Positions 26,801-34,839 of a stretch of DNA of 64,000 nt are shown here, piece by piece. Position 1 is the stretch's first letter. Every line of letters starts with the position of its first letter. The notes below the pieces were generated by a model, which did not search any database, had not been told where the DNA came from, and worked only from the letters and a program-made list of their open reading frames with translations. Location: positions 310,001 through 374,000 of the forward strand of contig JADKKH010000002.1 of assembly GCA_016720585.1 (NCBI GenBank), written 5' to 3'. Source of the DNA: Chitinophagaceae bacterium. Lineage in GTDB: Bacteria > Bacteroidota > Bacteroidia > Chitinophagales > Chitinophagaceae. Both the position numbers and the translations under genes were made by a program.

Positions 26801-28127
26801 CTCTTCTGGATTATCTTCTTTGATTGCAACAACACTTAATGGAATAACCACTAGTGATTATTTTGGCAAAAGCGTTGCCAGCGCAGGAGACGTTAATGGC
26901 GATGGATATAGCGATGTAATAGTGGGGGCCTATTTGGCCCCTTCAGGCTCGGCTAAAGGAGCAGCTTATGTATTTTTAGGTAATGCTGCAGGATTAACTT
27001 CTACCCCTTCAACCACATTAAGTGGCATTAGTTTAACAAATTTTTTTGGAAATTGCGTTGCTTGTGTTGGGGATATAAATGGCGACGGCTACAGCGATGT
27101 AGCTGCAGGCGCCCCTGGTGTATCTTCCTTACAAGGCGCTTCCTATTTTTATTACGGCAACAGTACAGCGGGTTTACGCAACAACCTGTTTCTTTACAAT
27201 TCTGATCTAGTCACCCCTATCCAGCAATCCAATATGGCTGACCCCAATTTATTCGGCGCCGGAATTTATGCCAAATCATTTATCGGCAGACAAAAAGGAA
27301 AGATGGTTTGGGAAACCGTTTGGAACGGCCAGCCTTTCAGCGGAAACCCGATAACAAATAGTGTTACGGTTACAGCTTCCCAACCAACATTCTCCAATCT
27401 TGGTCTTACAGGTACAGAATTAAAATACCTGATCTCTAAACGTGTGGGTCATAAAGCAACTTATTTACGGGCAAGAGTAAAGTATGATCTGGTAACTGCC
27501 ATTACTGGCCAGGTATATGGTCCCTGGCGTTATCCCGAAAGTTTTTTAAGAGGGAAAAGAGATATCGGCTCTGTAGCATTGCCGGTTAAATTTATTTCTT
27601 TCAATGTTGTAAAAAAGGATATGTCTGCCTTGCTGAAATGGATAACGGTTGATGAAGAACGGGGTGTTAGATTTGAAATACAACATAGCACAAATGGTAT
27701 CAGCTTTACATCACTTACTGCTGTTAACGGCAGCAATCAAACCCGCAATGAATATGAATGGCTGCATGTAAACCCGGCAAAAGGAAATAATTTTTACCGC
27801 ATTAAAGCTGTGGAAAATCAAAAAGAGGTTTTCACCAACACTAAAATCCTGAATTTCAGTGATGCGGCTATGGTCAGCATTTTCCCTAATCCTGCAGTAG
27901 TCAACCAGGCATTAAGCGTGGAAAGCGTTTCCATAAAGCTAAACCAACCACTGAAAATCTCATGTACTAATAGCGCGGGGCAATTAGTTTGGCAAAATGA
28001 AATAACGGCGACAACTACTGGCAGGCTGATATTTAATTTCCCGGCAATACCCGGCGGGGCATACTTATTGCAGGTACAGGCGGGGCAATGGACAGACAGC
28101 AAAAAAATAATTGTTGCAGACTGGTAA
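23883..28127 (+). CDS. Large secreted FG-GAP (integrin-alpha-like) repeat protein with T9SS type A sorting domain
   Basis: A 1414-residue exported protein. After a signal peptide (about 1-20) and an N-terminal domain to about residue 265, there are 14 tandem FG-GAP repeats of about 59-61 residues (24690-27177). Each has the pattern SVASAGDVNGDGYSDVIVGA followed by TGAAYIFLGSS. The DxNxDGxxD loops should bind calcium; repeat 1 has Arg for Gly and repeat 3 Ser for Gly. The repeats would form two seven-bladed propellers, or one larger array. The last about 80 residues (SIFPNPAVVNQ then GAYLLQVQAG) are a Por_Sec-type T9SS sorting domain. A surface adhesin or matrix protein is likely. It starts 11 bases after nth. 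Confidence 0.9.
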   Translation: MRTIGVFIVALILFPSFLLQRTMENVNNSAISQDNTFRFHIPVTKLPALITGTKKKADIDTNDIKQSSWYANAIKQIEENEYEIKLVDKSTEFASPNRRQNLRAFYTADKFSLEPRADDSWKLQLTVKGIYSGKKKIYSPQENVLAATAKNKIQFNHNNKFAVEYINSKEGVRQNFIIQKQPASQLQTINIKLQTNNGWFINKVHDKELNFAKIEGDKLSKKITYNSLKVWDANNKELDASFSVNKNEISINVNTEKAVYPITVDPLSTTPATILNGISIGDQFGWSVASAGDVNRDGYSDMIVGARGVSTSTGAAYIFLGSSTGLSTSPATILNGLSINDFFGYSVASSGDVNGDGYSDVIVGSPGVSTSTGAAYIFLGSSTGLSSSPATILNGLGTNNSFGSSVACTGDVNGDSYSDVIVGAQGVSTFTGAAYVYLGSNTGLSSSPATILNGFGINNLFGESVASAGDINGDGYSDVVVGAPGLSSSTGAAYVFHGSNTGLSVSPSTTLNGLNTNDWFGVSVASAGDVNGDGYSDVVVGAFGVTTQTGAAYIFHGSSTVLSALPATILNGVSASGLFGVSVNCAGDINGDGFSDVIVGARGVSTSTGAAYIFLGSNTGLSASPSTTLNGITINNFFGFSVATAGDINGDGYSDLVVGADGVSSNTGAAYTYHGGPDGLTVSASITRTGISTGDYFGVSVASAGDINGDGFSDVIVGSEKVSTNTGAAYIFLGNATGLPSSPTSTLNGTIPGGYFGHSVACAGDVNGDGFSDVIIGAFQANSLKGSASLYLGSALGLSSPPSISLNGVANGDQFGVSVASAGDVNGDGYGDVIIGAYGVNSNQGAFYIYWGSSSGLSASSFIIRNDINNVNNDAFGISVASAGDVNGDGYSDVLAGAYGVTSFTGAAYLYLGGPVGLSSSPSTTLSGLAAGNSFGISVAVAGDVNGDGYSDVIIGAHEVNFLTGAAYIFLGSSSGLSSLIATTLNGITTSDYFGKSVASAGDVNGDGYSDVIVGAYLAPSGSAKGAAYVFLGNAAGLTSTPSTTLSGISLTNFFGNCVACVGDINGDGYSDVAAGAPGVSSLQGASYFYYGNSTAGLRNNLFLYNSDLVTPIQQSNMADPNLFGAGIYAKSFIGRQKGKMVWETVWNGQPFSGNPITNSVTVTASQPTFSNLGLTGTELKYLISKRVGHKATYLRARVKYDLVTAITGQVYGPWRYPESFLRGKRDIGSVALPVKFISFNVVKKDMSALLKWITVDEERGVRFEIQHSTNGISFTSLTAVNGSNQTRNEYEWLHVNPAKGNNFYRIKAVENQKEVFTNTKILNFSDAAMVSIFPNPAVVNQALSVESVSIKLNQPLKISCTNSAGQLVWQNEITATTTGRLIFNFPAIPGGAYLLQVQAGQWTDSKKIIVADW

Positions 28128-28280
28128 ATATTTTCGAACAACACTATAAATTAAACTTTGTCAATTATTTTTATTCTATATATTCATCTATAGTATTTTT
28201 ATTCCTGTTCTCTTTTACGCATCCGCCCCCTCTGACAAATACCGAATTTAAATAATCTTGTAAATGAAAATCTGTTGCAG

Positions 28281-29225
28281 ATGCGAAATTTTTTTTTAGT
28301 GCTGCTGGTAGCGGGGATGGTATCTTCTCAATCTCTGAAGGCGCAATATTACTTTTACAACAACCGGTATTATGAAAATAGCCTTACGTTTGAACTCGGA
28401 GCTTCGGCTGGGGTCATGAATTGCCTCACCGACCTCGGAGGCAAAAAAGGAGTCGGCAAAAAATTTATCAAAGACCTGAACTGGAAAAATACGAAACTCA
28501 GTTACGGCTTCTACCTGGTGGGCATGTACCAGGAAAAAATCGGGTTCCGGCTTGAAGGGACATTTGGATCCATTGCCGGGTACGACAGTATCTTAAAACC
28601 CGTAGATCCTGCTTCTAATTCCGATCGCTTCCGTTATGAACGTAACCTGAGCTTTAAAAGCAAGATCGCAGATTTCCAGCTCTCGGTAGAAATACACCCG
28701 CTATTTTTTAAAAGTTATGATGATCAACCCCCGGTATTGTCCCCCTATGCTGTTGCGGGCATCGGATATTACTTATTTGACCCGCAGGCAAAACTGAATG
28801 GCCAGTGGTATGCATTGCAGCCGCTGAAACTGGAAGGACAGGGATTCAAAGAATACCCAGACCGTAAACCTTATAAACTTGGCCAGTTCAACATTGCAAC
28901 CGGGTTGGGCGTCAGGTATGAAATCAATTCAATGTTTAATGCAAGGCTTGAACTGGTTCACCGTTTTTTATTTACCGATTACCTGGATGATGTAAGCACC
29001 AAATACATTGACCCGAATTTATTTTACAATTATCTGCCAACGAATCTGGCCGCTATAGCTCTGCAATTAAACAACCGGAAAGGCGAATTGAACCCCAGCG
29101 ATATAACGAATACCGGTGACCAGCGGGGCGACCCCCAAAGACAAGGATTCCTTTTTTTCAATCCAGTTGAAATTCGGAATTACATTTGGACGGGAAAAAA
29201 GGTAAATCAATGCCGGTTCCGGTAG
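28281..29225 (+). CDS. DUF6089-like outer-membrane beta-barrel protein, C-terminus shifted
   Basis: The ATG at 28281 begins a signal peptide (MRNFFLVLLVAGMVSSQS, cut after KAQ) followed by an outer-membrane-barrel-like protein: alternating strands such as SLTFELGASAGVMN and LSPYAVAGIGYYLF. As written the protein is 314 residues and ends in an odd FFNPVEIRNY tail at 29225. If the C5 run at 29132-29136 were one base shorter, the frame would continue as DPKDKDSFFS then IQLKFGITFGREKR and stop at 29205, a typical final barrel strand. That strongly suggests a one-base insertion. Function is unknown; such proteins are common in Bacteroidota outer membranes. Confidence 0.8.
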   Translation: MRNFFLVLLVAGMVSSQSLKAQYYFYNNRYYENSLTFELGASAGVMNCLTDLGGKKGVGKKFIKDLNWKNTKLSYGFYLVGMYQEKIGFRLEGTFGSIAGYDSILKPVDPASNSDRFRYERNLSFKSKIADFQLSVEIHPLFFKSYDDQPPVLSPYAVAGIGYYLFDPQAKLNGQWYALQPLKLEGQGFKEYPDRKPYKLGQFNIATGLGVRYEINSMFNARLELVHRFLFTDYLDDVSTKYIDPNLFYNYLPTNLAAIALQLNNRKGELNPSDITNTGDQRGDPQRQGFLFFNPVEIRNYIWTGKKVNQCRFR

Positions 29226-29367
29226 CCTGACCAACTGAATTTTGCGTGGTTGACCCTTCTTCATCGCTGACTGCCATCATCACGACCAAATATTCTTATC
29301 CTGACGATATTTAGTAGCTTTGTATACATGCACTATTTAATAAACGGCATCAAATAAAATATTTATT

Positions 29368-31755
29368 ATGCAAGACGGAGCCTCACACATACCCGGGTCT
29401 TTGGTGCACAGTTCCCTTTCTTTTTGCCCGTTGTTAAACGCGTTGAAAAAAAATATAGAAGAGGGTAATCCCGGGATGAAAAAACTCTATGGAAGCGTGG
29501 TTAAAGAGTTTGAATCCCACCCGGAACTCATGAACACCATTACCGATCTTCAGGTACTGACACCTCATACAGAATTGATTGAAGAACTGCTGGCTGCTGT
29601 ATTTCCGCCTACGACTGCCAATTATATGTATGGGGTTGGCATTCCGTTTAATAATCAGATCGTTTATGCATCGCCCCGTTTTAAAACCATGTTGAAACCC
29701 GGCACCCAAGAAATGATCGAACCGGAAGGGATGATAGGCTCAAATTCCAGCCAGGATAAAATGCATTTTGCCTTTGGTTTAGTTCTGAAAAAATTCCTGG
29801 GATTTAACAGCCCGGAGACTTCCCGTTCCATCCATCCTTATCTCAATAAAGAAACGGGACTAACCCGTTACCTGGAATTACGTACCGATGCCCGGTTTAT
29901 TGATGTAAAACCCATTGGAGACATGCCGTTATTGCCGGAGAGTGTATTGAATGCACATACAAACAATATCATGACCACAGCAGAACTGATGGAACAGGTT
30001 CCGCTGGACAAATTTACTTTTGAAGGAATCGCTGTTATCCGGGTAAATGATCTGACTGAACAGGAAGTGATAACACAGATTAAGAACCGCCTGCTTGACA
30101 TCAACGCTTTTTCCGATGCGGCTGTTTATACGGAATTGGAAAAACACATCCAGGATCTTATTGGCTTAAAAGACCTGGCTATTGGCATCACCCCGTTCTT
30201 TAAGATAAACAGTCACTATGTTTACTCTGATTTACACAACAACAACAGCATCTTGTTCAAACATTTTCATTCAATTACCGATAAAGATGAAATAAGTGAT
30301 TACTGCAAGCTGTTGTTCCGGGAAAGTAAACACCCCCTGTTATTTGAAACAATGAGTGAGCAATCATTGAATGATGTACAGTGTCTTCAGTATTATCACC
30401 TGGAAGGCGCCCGGAGTCTTATTATTTGTCCGCTGAAAAACCAGCAGGGATTGCTGGGTATGCTCGAAATAAGTTCGGCCATTCCCGGCCAGTTAAAGCC
30501 GGCTCATATCGGTAAAATTGATGCCGCTATCCCTTTGTTTTTATTAGGCCTCGAAAAAAGCCTCGAACAACTTAACAGTCATGTGGACGCGGTGATAAAA
30601 AAGAAATTTACCGCCGTACAACCTGCCGTGGAGTGGAAATTCACGGAAGCTTCGCTGAATTATATTGTCAATCAGCATCAGAAAAAAGATGCTAAAATAG
30701 AACGCATTGCTTTCAGCGATGTACATCCTTTGTACGGCGCCATTGACATCCGTAATTCGTCTACGCAGCGGTCGCATGCCATACAATTAGATCTCGTGGA
30801 GCAACTGGAACTGGCTAAAAAAGTAATTACCAAAGCCCAGGCCAACCTAAGCTTCCCGTTATTACAGGAAATAGATTTTATCCTCGATAAATTCATTGTG
30901 TCTGCCTCGGATGTTTTGCAATCCGGTGAAGAGTTGAATATCCAGGAATTTTTACAGGGACAGGTCGTGGCCTTGTTCAATCACCTGCACAGTACAGAAC
31001 CATTAATCAAAAAAGATGTAGAACATTATTTTTCTGTTCTTGATCCTCAAATTGGAATGCTCTATCACCACCGCAAAGAGTATGAAGAGAGTGTTTCCCG
31101 TATCAATGATACCCTGGCCCGTTTTATTGATAAAGAACAGGCCGCCGCCCAAAAAGTGTATCCGCATTATTTTGAACGCTATGTAACCGATGGTCTTGAA
31201 TTCAATATTTATATAGGCCAGTCCATTACACCCCGCAAAAAATTTGATGAGATCTACCTCCGGAATCTGAAAATGTGGGAACTTACAGTAATCGCAAAAG
31301 CTGCCCGTGTAACCCATGCACTGGAGAAAGAATTGAGCCTCCCGTTACGGACAACCCAGTTAATATTGTCCCACGGCCAGACACTTTCTATTCTTTTCCG
31401 TATTGAAGAAAGAAAATTTGATGTTGATGGCGCCTATAATATCCGCTATGAGATCGTAAAAAAACGGATTGATAAAGCCCATATCAAAGGCACCGATGAA
31501 CGCCTAACCCAGCCGGGGAAAATTGCGATTGTCTATACCAAGGCCAAAGATGCAGCGGAGTACACCGAGTACATTGAATTTTTGCAAAACAAGGGACTTT
31601 TAAAACCCGGAATAGAACATCATGACCTGGAAGAACTGCAGGGCGTTGTTGGTCTTAAAGCCCTCCGGGTGGATGTTAACTTTGATGATGAAAATAAGGA
31701 AGAAAAAAAGGTTGAAATGTCGGGCATGACATCACAACAATTGCTGAATAAATAA
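29368..31755 (+). CDS. Large GAF-type domain protein of unknown function
   Basis: A 795-residue protein with no signal peptide or membrane helix. Residues about 250-400 resemble a GAF-type sensor fold (SLIICPLKNQQGLLGMLEIS). Several long helical segments follow (about 460-640), and the C-terminus (about 650-795) has an alpha/beta region with YVTDGLEFNIYIGQS. No kinase, cyclase or output motif is recognised. It stands alone between a barrel gene and a MITE-like repeat. The start MQDGASHIPG follows an A/T-rich leader. Proteins of this length occur in other Bacteroidota without assigned role. Confidence 0.75.
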   Translation: MQDGASHIPGSLVHSSLSFCPLLNALKKNIEEGNPGMKKLYGSVVKEFESHPELMNTITDLQVLTPHTELIEELLAAVFPPTTANYMYGVGIPFNNQIVYASPRFKTMLKPGTQEMIEPEGMIGSNSSQDKMHFAFGLVLKKFLGFNSPETSRSIHPYLNKETGLTRYLELRTDARFIDVKPIGDMPLLPESVLNAHTNNIMTTAELMEQVPLDKFTFEGIAVIRVNDLTEQEVITQIKNRLLDINAFSDAAVYTELEKHIQDLIGLKDLAIGITPFFKINSHYVYSDLHNNNSILFKHFHSITDKDEISDYCKLLFRESKHPLLFETMSEQSLNDVQCLQYYHLEGARSLIICPLKNQQGLLGMLEISSAIPGQLKPAHIGKIDAAIPLFLLGLEKSLEQLNSHVDAVIKKKFTAVQPAVEWKFTEASLNYIVNQHQKKDAKIERIAFSDVHPLYGAIDIRNSSTQRSHAIQLDLVEQLELAKKVITKAQANLSFPLLQEIDFILDKFIVSASDVLQSGEELNIQEFLQGQVVALFNHLHSTEPLIKKDVEHYFSVLDPQIGMLYHHRKEYEESVSRINDTLARFIDKEQAAAQKVYPHYFERYVTDGLEFNIYIGQSITPRKKFDEIYLRNLKMWELTVIAKAARVTHALEKELSLPLRTTQLILSHGQTLSILFRIEERKFDVDGAYNIRYEIVKKRIDKAHIKGTDERLTQPGKIAIVYTKAKDAAEYTEYIEFLQNKGLLKPGIEHHDLEELQGVVGLKALRVDVNFDDENKEEKKVEMSGMTSQQLLNK

Positions 31756-31767
31756 TTTATTGATTAA

Positions 31768-31913
31768 CGAAAGAAGAGGCTGTCTCAAAAAGGTCAATCT
31801 TTGTCATATTGAGCTATGACGAAATATGATAAAGATTGACCAGCAAATTTGTATACATTTCGATAAACTCAATGTGACAAATTTGCTGGCTTTTGAGACA
31901 GCCTCTTCTTTCG
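31768..31913. mobile_element. MITE-like non-coding element with 23-bp terminal inverted repeats and two internal hairpins
   Basis: Perfect 23-bp terminal inverted repeats at 31768-31790 and 31891-31913 contain GAGGCTGTCTCAAAA. Between them, 31792-31810 pairs with 31823-31841 (19 bp, one mismatch) and 31841-31852 pairs with 31877-31888 (12 bp). The whole 146-base element would fold as a three-way cloverleaf. No open frame is inside. Ends of this type are seen in Bacteroidota insertion sequences, so it may be a deletion derivative mobilised in trans. It lies between two convergent genes and could also act as a bidirectional terminator. No clear target duplication was identified. Confidence 0.75.
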
Positions 31914-31936
31914 TTTATACGTGTAAGTTAGACCTG

Positions 31937-34498
31937 TTAAAATTTAAAGCCCATACTTACCAGCGGAATCTTATCTTCTTTCGATATGGCATAGCTGACA
32001 GCTATAACAAAGCGGCGCAGTGGTGAAAACCATAATCCGCCGCCATACCCTGTTAACATTTTTTTATCTGAATCATTTTCCTGCCATACTCTTCCTGCAT
32101 CAAAAAAGGCAAATACACCAATTGCTGCGGGGAAAAGATAGGTTTTAAGGTTGGCCAGCTTCAGGCGCAGTTCTGTCTGATTATAAAACTTTGACTTTCC
32201 GGCAAAACGTTCCTTACGATAGCCCCGCAGGTTATCATCGCTGCCAAGATATTGCGCCTGGAAAAATTCAAACCCTTTTTTACCCAGGTTCATACCGCCG
32301 CCGGTTCTGTTGGCCAGGACAAGCCATTCGGGTATCAGTTTCAGGTACACCGAAAAATCACTGTTCAACTGTGTTACCCGGTCGTAGCTGAAATCATTTG
32401 TTCCTGATAGACTACGAAGTGTGGTTACCCAGTTTACACCCCTGTCTGGGAGGGCCTGACTGTTTCGGGTGTCAATGGTCAAAGAAAAAATACCGCCAAA
32501 ATAAGCCTGTCGCTTATATAAAAAAGTCTTGCTATATCCGGGGATGGGGTCATTAACAATATTTCGGACTTTGTTGTATTTATCTGTTGAATCAAAGGAA
32601 TAGAACTGGTAGGAAGGTCCAAAGCTGATCATAACCTTATCCGAAAAACGGTGACGAAGCTGGAGCGAAATATCACCCAGATCGTAACGAACCCGGTAAT
32701 ATCTGAATTTTTTAGGCTTCGTTTTATCATAAACCGTGTTCACGCCGTACCCAAAAAAATTGGTGGTGTTATTGGGTCCTTTATAAAATATATCGGTAAT
32801 GATATCTGTTTTATTACCAAAGACCGAGATGAATTCATTATTATATCTCAAATTGACAGCCTTAGTGGAAAAGGCATACGTAGCTTTAAACTGATGAAAA
32901 GTTTTATAAGGCGTTTTGCGGAAACCATGGCGAATGATCTTAAGGGTTGGGCCCAGAGAGATGCCATCATCCGGGTTAAATCCTGCCGTAAAAAATAATG
33001 AACGGAACGGGTATTTATAGGAAATTCTTTCAAATGAATTAACGGCACTATCGTTAGACATTTTATTTGTAAAAGAACCTTTTATACTGTTATTTCCATC
33101 TGATTTATCATAAACAATTCCACCGGAAGATTTGGTGGCATTCTCAAATACATCCTGGCCACCACCGCCAATCATCCGAATTCTTATTTTATCACTGTTC
33201 CCCTGCACTACAAATTTATCATCCCCGTCAAAACCGTATAAACGTATTTCCTTGGTAACAAACGGGTCAAATTTTCTTTCATACATCTTTACTGATTGAG
33301 CACCGTCTTTATCAACTTTATACACCTGCAATAAAACGGAGCCATCATCATTACGATTTATCGAATACAACTCTTTTTTATCGCTGGAGGTTACACTAAC
33401 GATCTCTGAAATAAAACGATAATACGCCATCACCTCCCCAACAATAAAGTTGCGGCGATCTTTCAGTGTCTGGATGATCTTGCCGGCTGAGATATCTCTT
33501 ATTTCCTTAGGCTGTTGTGCCAATGCCTGCTCAATCACCGCATCAGTCATTTTTGACAAAAAGCTTTCAGCTTCCTGTTTCCAGTCTGCTTCCGTAAGTT
33601 CATTTAAAAAGAAACGGTCAAGGTTACGGGCAGCAAAATTGAAACGGTTAATATCCCTTGCCTGAGCTTTAAAGCCTTCTAATTGTGGTACTAATGACTT
33701 GCTTTTGATGATACCCGGTAAAATTCCCTGGTTGATATAAAAAGCCTGGTCACGGTCTTTGGCTATAGGGAAAAACATTTTGCCTTTGCCATTTTCATTG
33801 GCACCCCAGATCCATTGATCTTCATGGCGGTCGAGGTCCATGATAAACATATCCAGGATTCTTATACGTAACAGGGCCAGCTGGTCCACATCATTGTCAT
33901 TATCTTTCTCCAGTTTTTCGGCCACCTCATCAGTACTATAACCTTTACTTACAGATTCCGGTATTCTTTCTTCATACAGGGCCAGCATATTGGCAAAATC
34001 CTTGCGGAATTCTCCCAGGCGCGGATCATCTGGTATATAAACGAGTTTTACTTCATTATAGGGTATCCCGGCAGCTTTTGAAAGGATGGGGATTGATAAT
34101 GTTGCATAAGGGTAAGAAGCTGAAACTCCATCGGATACCAGGTCGGCAGCAGCTTCACTTTGCAGGTCACCCGGTAATGTTTTACTGGTAATAAATTTAG
34201 CGATGGAACGAAAAACATATTGTCTGCCCTGCGGGTCTTCCAGGCGTAGGGATTTAGTTTGCTTACCACCGCCACGTTTTACGGGGGTAAGGCCACCATG
34301 TTCAGAAGCCAGGTTAATTACAGGTGCACTAACAGGGGTATTCCATTCTTTGCGGTAGTTGGCTCCCATCCAGGTGGTTCTTCCACCACTGGTACTGAAA
34401 TGTGATCCCGAGGAAACGGTCGAATCGCCGCGGGATTGGGCCGCAGTTTGGGATAGGGCAAAAAAAACACATACGATAAATAAGCTAAGCAGTCTCAT
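31937..34498 (-). CDS. Outer-membrane BamA/TamA-like barrel protein with an N-terminal kinase-like domain
   Basis: An 853-residue protein with a signal peptide (1-20). Residues about 75-350 resemble a protein-kinase-like fold of the FAM20/HipA kind: GGGKQTKSLRL and YVFRS (N-lobe), LALYEERIP (hinge-like), DLDRHEDQW (Asp221, Asp223, Arg224 and His225; catalytic-loop-like) and KDRDQAF (Asp248 and Asp250; metal-loop-like). The C-terminal about 350 residues are a surface-antigen (BamA/TamA-type) barrel ending in FVIAVSYAISKE and VSMGFKF. It is a paralog of the second half of the protein encoded at 34840, without the phosphatase domain. The kinase idea is inference; the barrel is well supported. 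Confidence 0.8.
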   Translation of the reverse strand: MRLLSLFIVCVFFALSQTAAQSRGDSTVSSGSHFSTSGGRTTWMGANYRKEWNTPVSAPVINLASEHGGLTPVKRGGGKQTKSLRLEDPQGRQYVFRSIAKFITSKTLPGDLQSEAAADLVSDGVSASYPYATLSIPILSKAAGIPYNEVKLVYIPDDPRLGEFRKDFANMLALYEERIPESVSKGYSTDEVAEKLEKDNDNDVDQLALLRIRILDMFIMDLDRHEDQWIWGANENGKGKMFFPIAKDRDQAFYINQGILPGIIKSKSLVPQLEGFKAQARDINRFNFAARNLDRFFLNELTEADWKQEAESFLSKMTDAVIEQALAQQPKEIRDISAGKIIQTLKDRRNFIVGEVMAYYRFISEIVSVTSSDKKELYSINRNDDGSVLLQVYKVDKDGAQSVKMYERKFDPFVTKEIRLYGFDGDDKFVVQGNSDKIRIRMIGGGGQDVFENATKSSGGIVYDKSDGNNSIKGSFTNKMSNDSAVNSFERISYKYPFRSLFFTAGFNPDDGISLGPTLKIIRHGFRKTPYKTFHQFKATYAFSTKAVNLRYNNEFISVFGNKTDIITDIFYKGPNNTTNFFGYGVNTVYDKTKPKKFRYYRVRYDLGDISLQLRHRFSDKVMISFGPSYQFYSFDSTDKYNKVRNIVNDPIPGYSKTFLYKRQAYFGGIFSLTIDTRNSQALPDRGVNWVTTLRSLSGTNDFSYDRVTQLNSDFSVYLKLIPEWLVLANRTGGGMNLGKKGFEFFQAQYLGSDDNLRGYRKERFAGKSKFYNQTELRLKLANLKTYLFPAAIGVFAFFDAGRVWQENDSDKKMLTGYGGGLWFSPLRRFVIAVSYAISKEDKIPLVSMGFKF

Positions 34499-34727
34499 GG
34501 TTGCAGGTTTAATAAATAAATAAGTCCGGGAAATTCATTCCCGGAGCAAAAGATACGACTTTTCAAAAAAAAGAATAAAATATGTTAAAATCAAGAATAA
34601 TATGCCCAAATTAGAAAAAAGCAACAAGGCCAAATAGTATCATAATATCCCATTCAATGATAAACCATAATTTTTATTAAATGTCAGTAATTCGGCAGAA
34701 ATTTTTCAGTAATTTGGAAACTTTATA

Positions 34728-34743
34728 ATACCCCACGGGGTAT
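34728..34743. promoter_or_regulatory. Perfect palindrome between divergent barrel genes
   Basis: ATACCCC (34728-34734) and GGGGTAT (34737-34743) form a perfect palindrome with a 2-base centre, in the 341-base gap between the two divergent barrel genes. The rest of the gap is A/T-rich with no recognisable gene. A related arrangement (ATACCC then GGGTAT with 6 bases between) is at 476-493, upstream of the peptidase gene. It may be an operator; the regulator is unknown. Confidence 0.3.
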
Positions 34744-34839
34744 GCTCAAAAAATATCGACCTGCAAACAAATAAATTCATTGTTTCTCCGGGTTTAGATT
34801 TAAAAATATTGCTTAACAAAGAAGTCGAAAAGGGTGGCA

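Noticed and set aside
24690..27177. Regular repeats considered as a CRISPR or other DNA array
   Set aside because: Units of about 180 bases are in frame and encode FG-GAP protein repeats; no short identical direct repeats with unique spacers.
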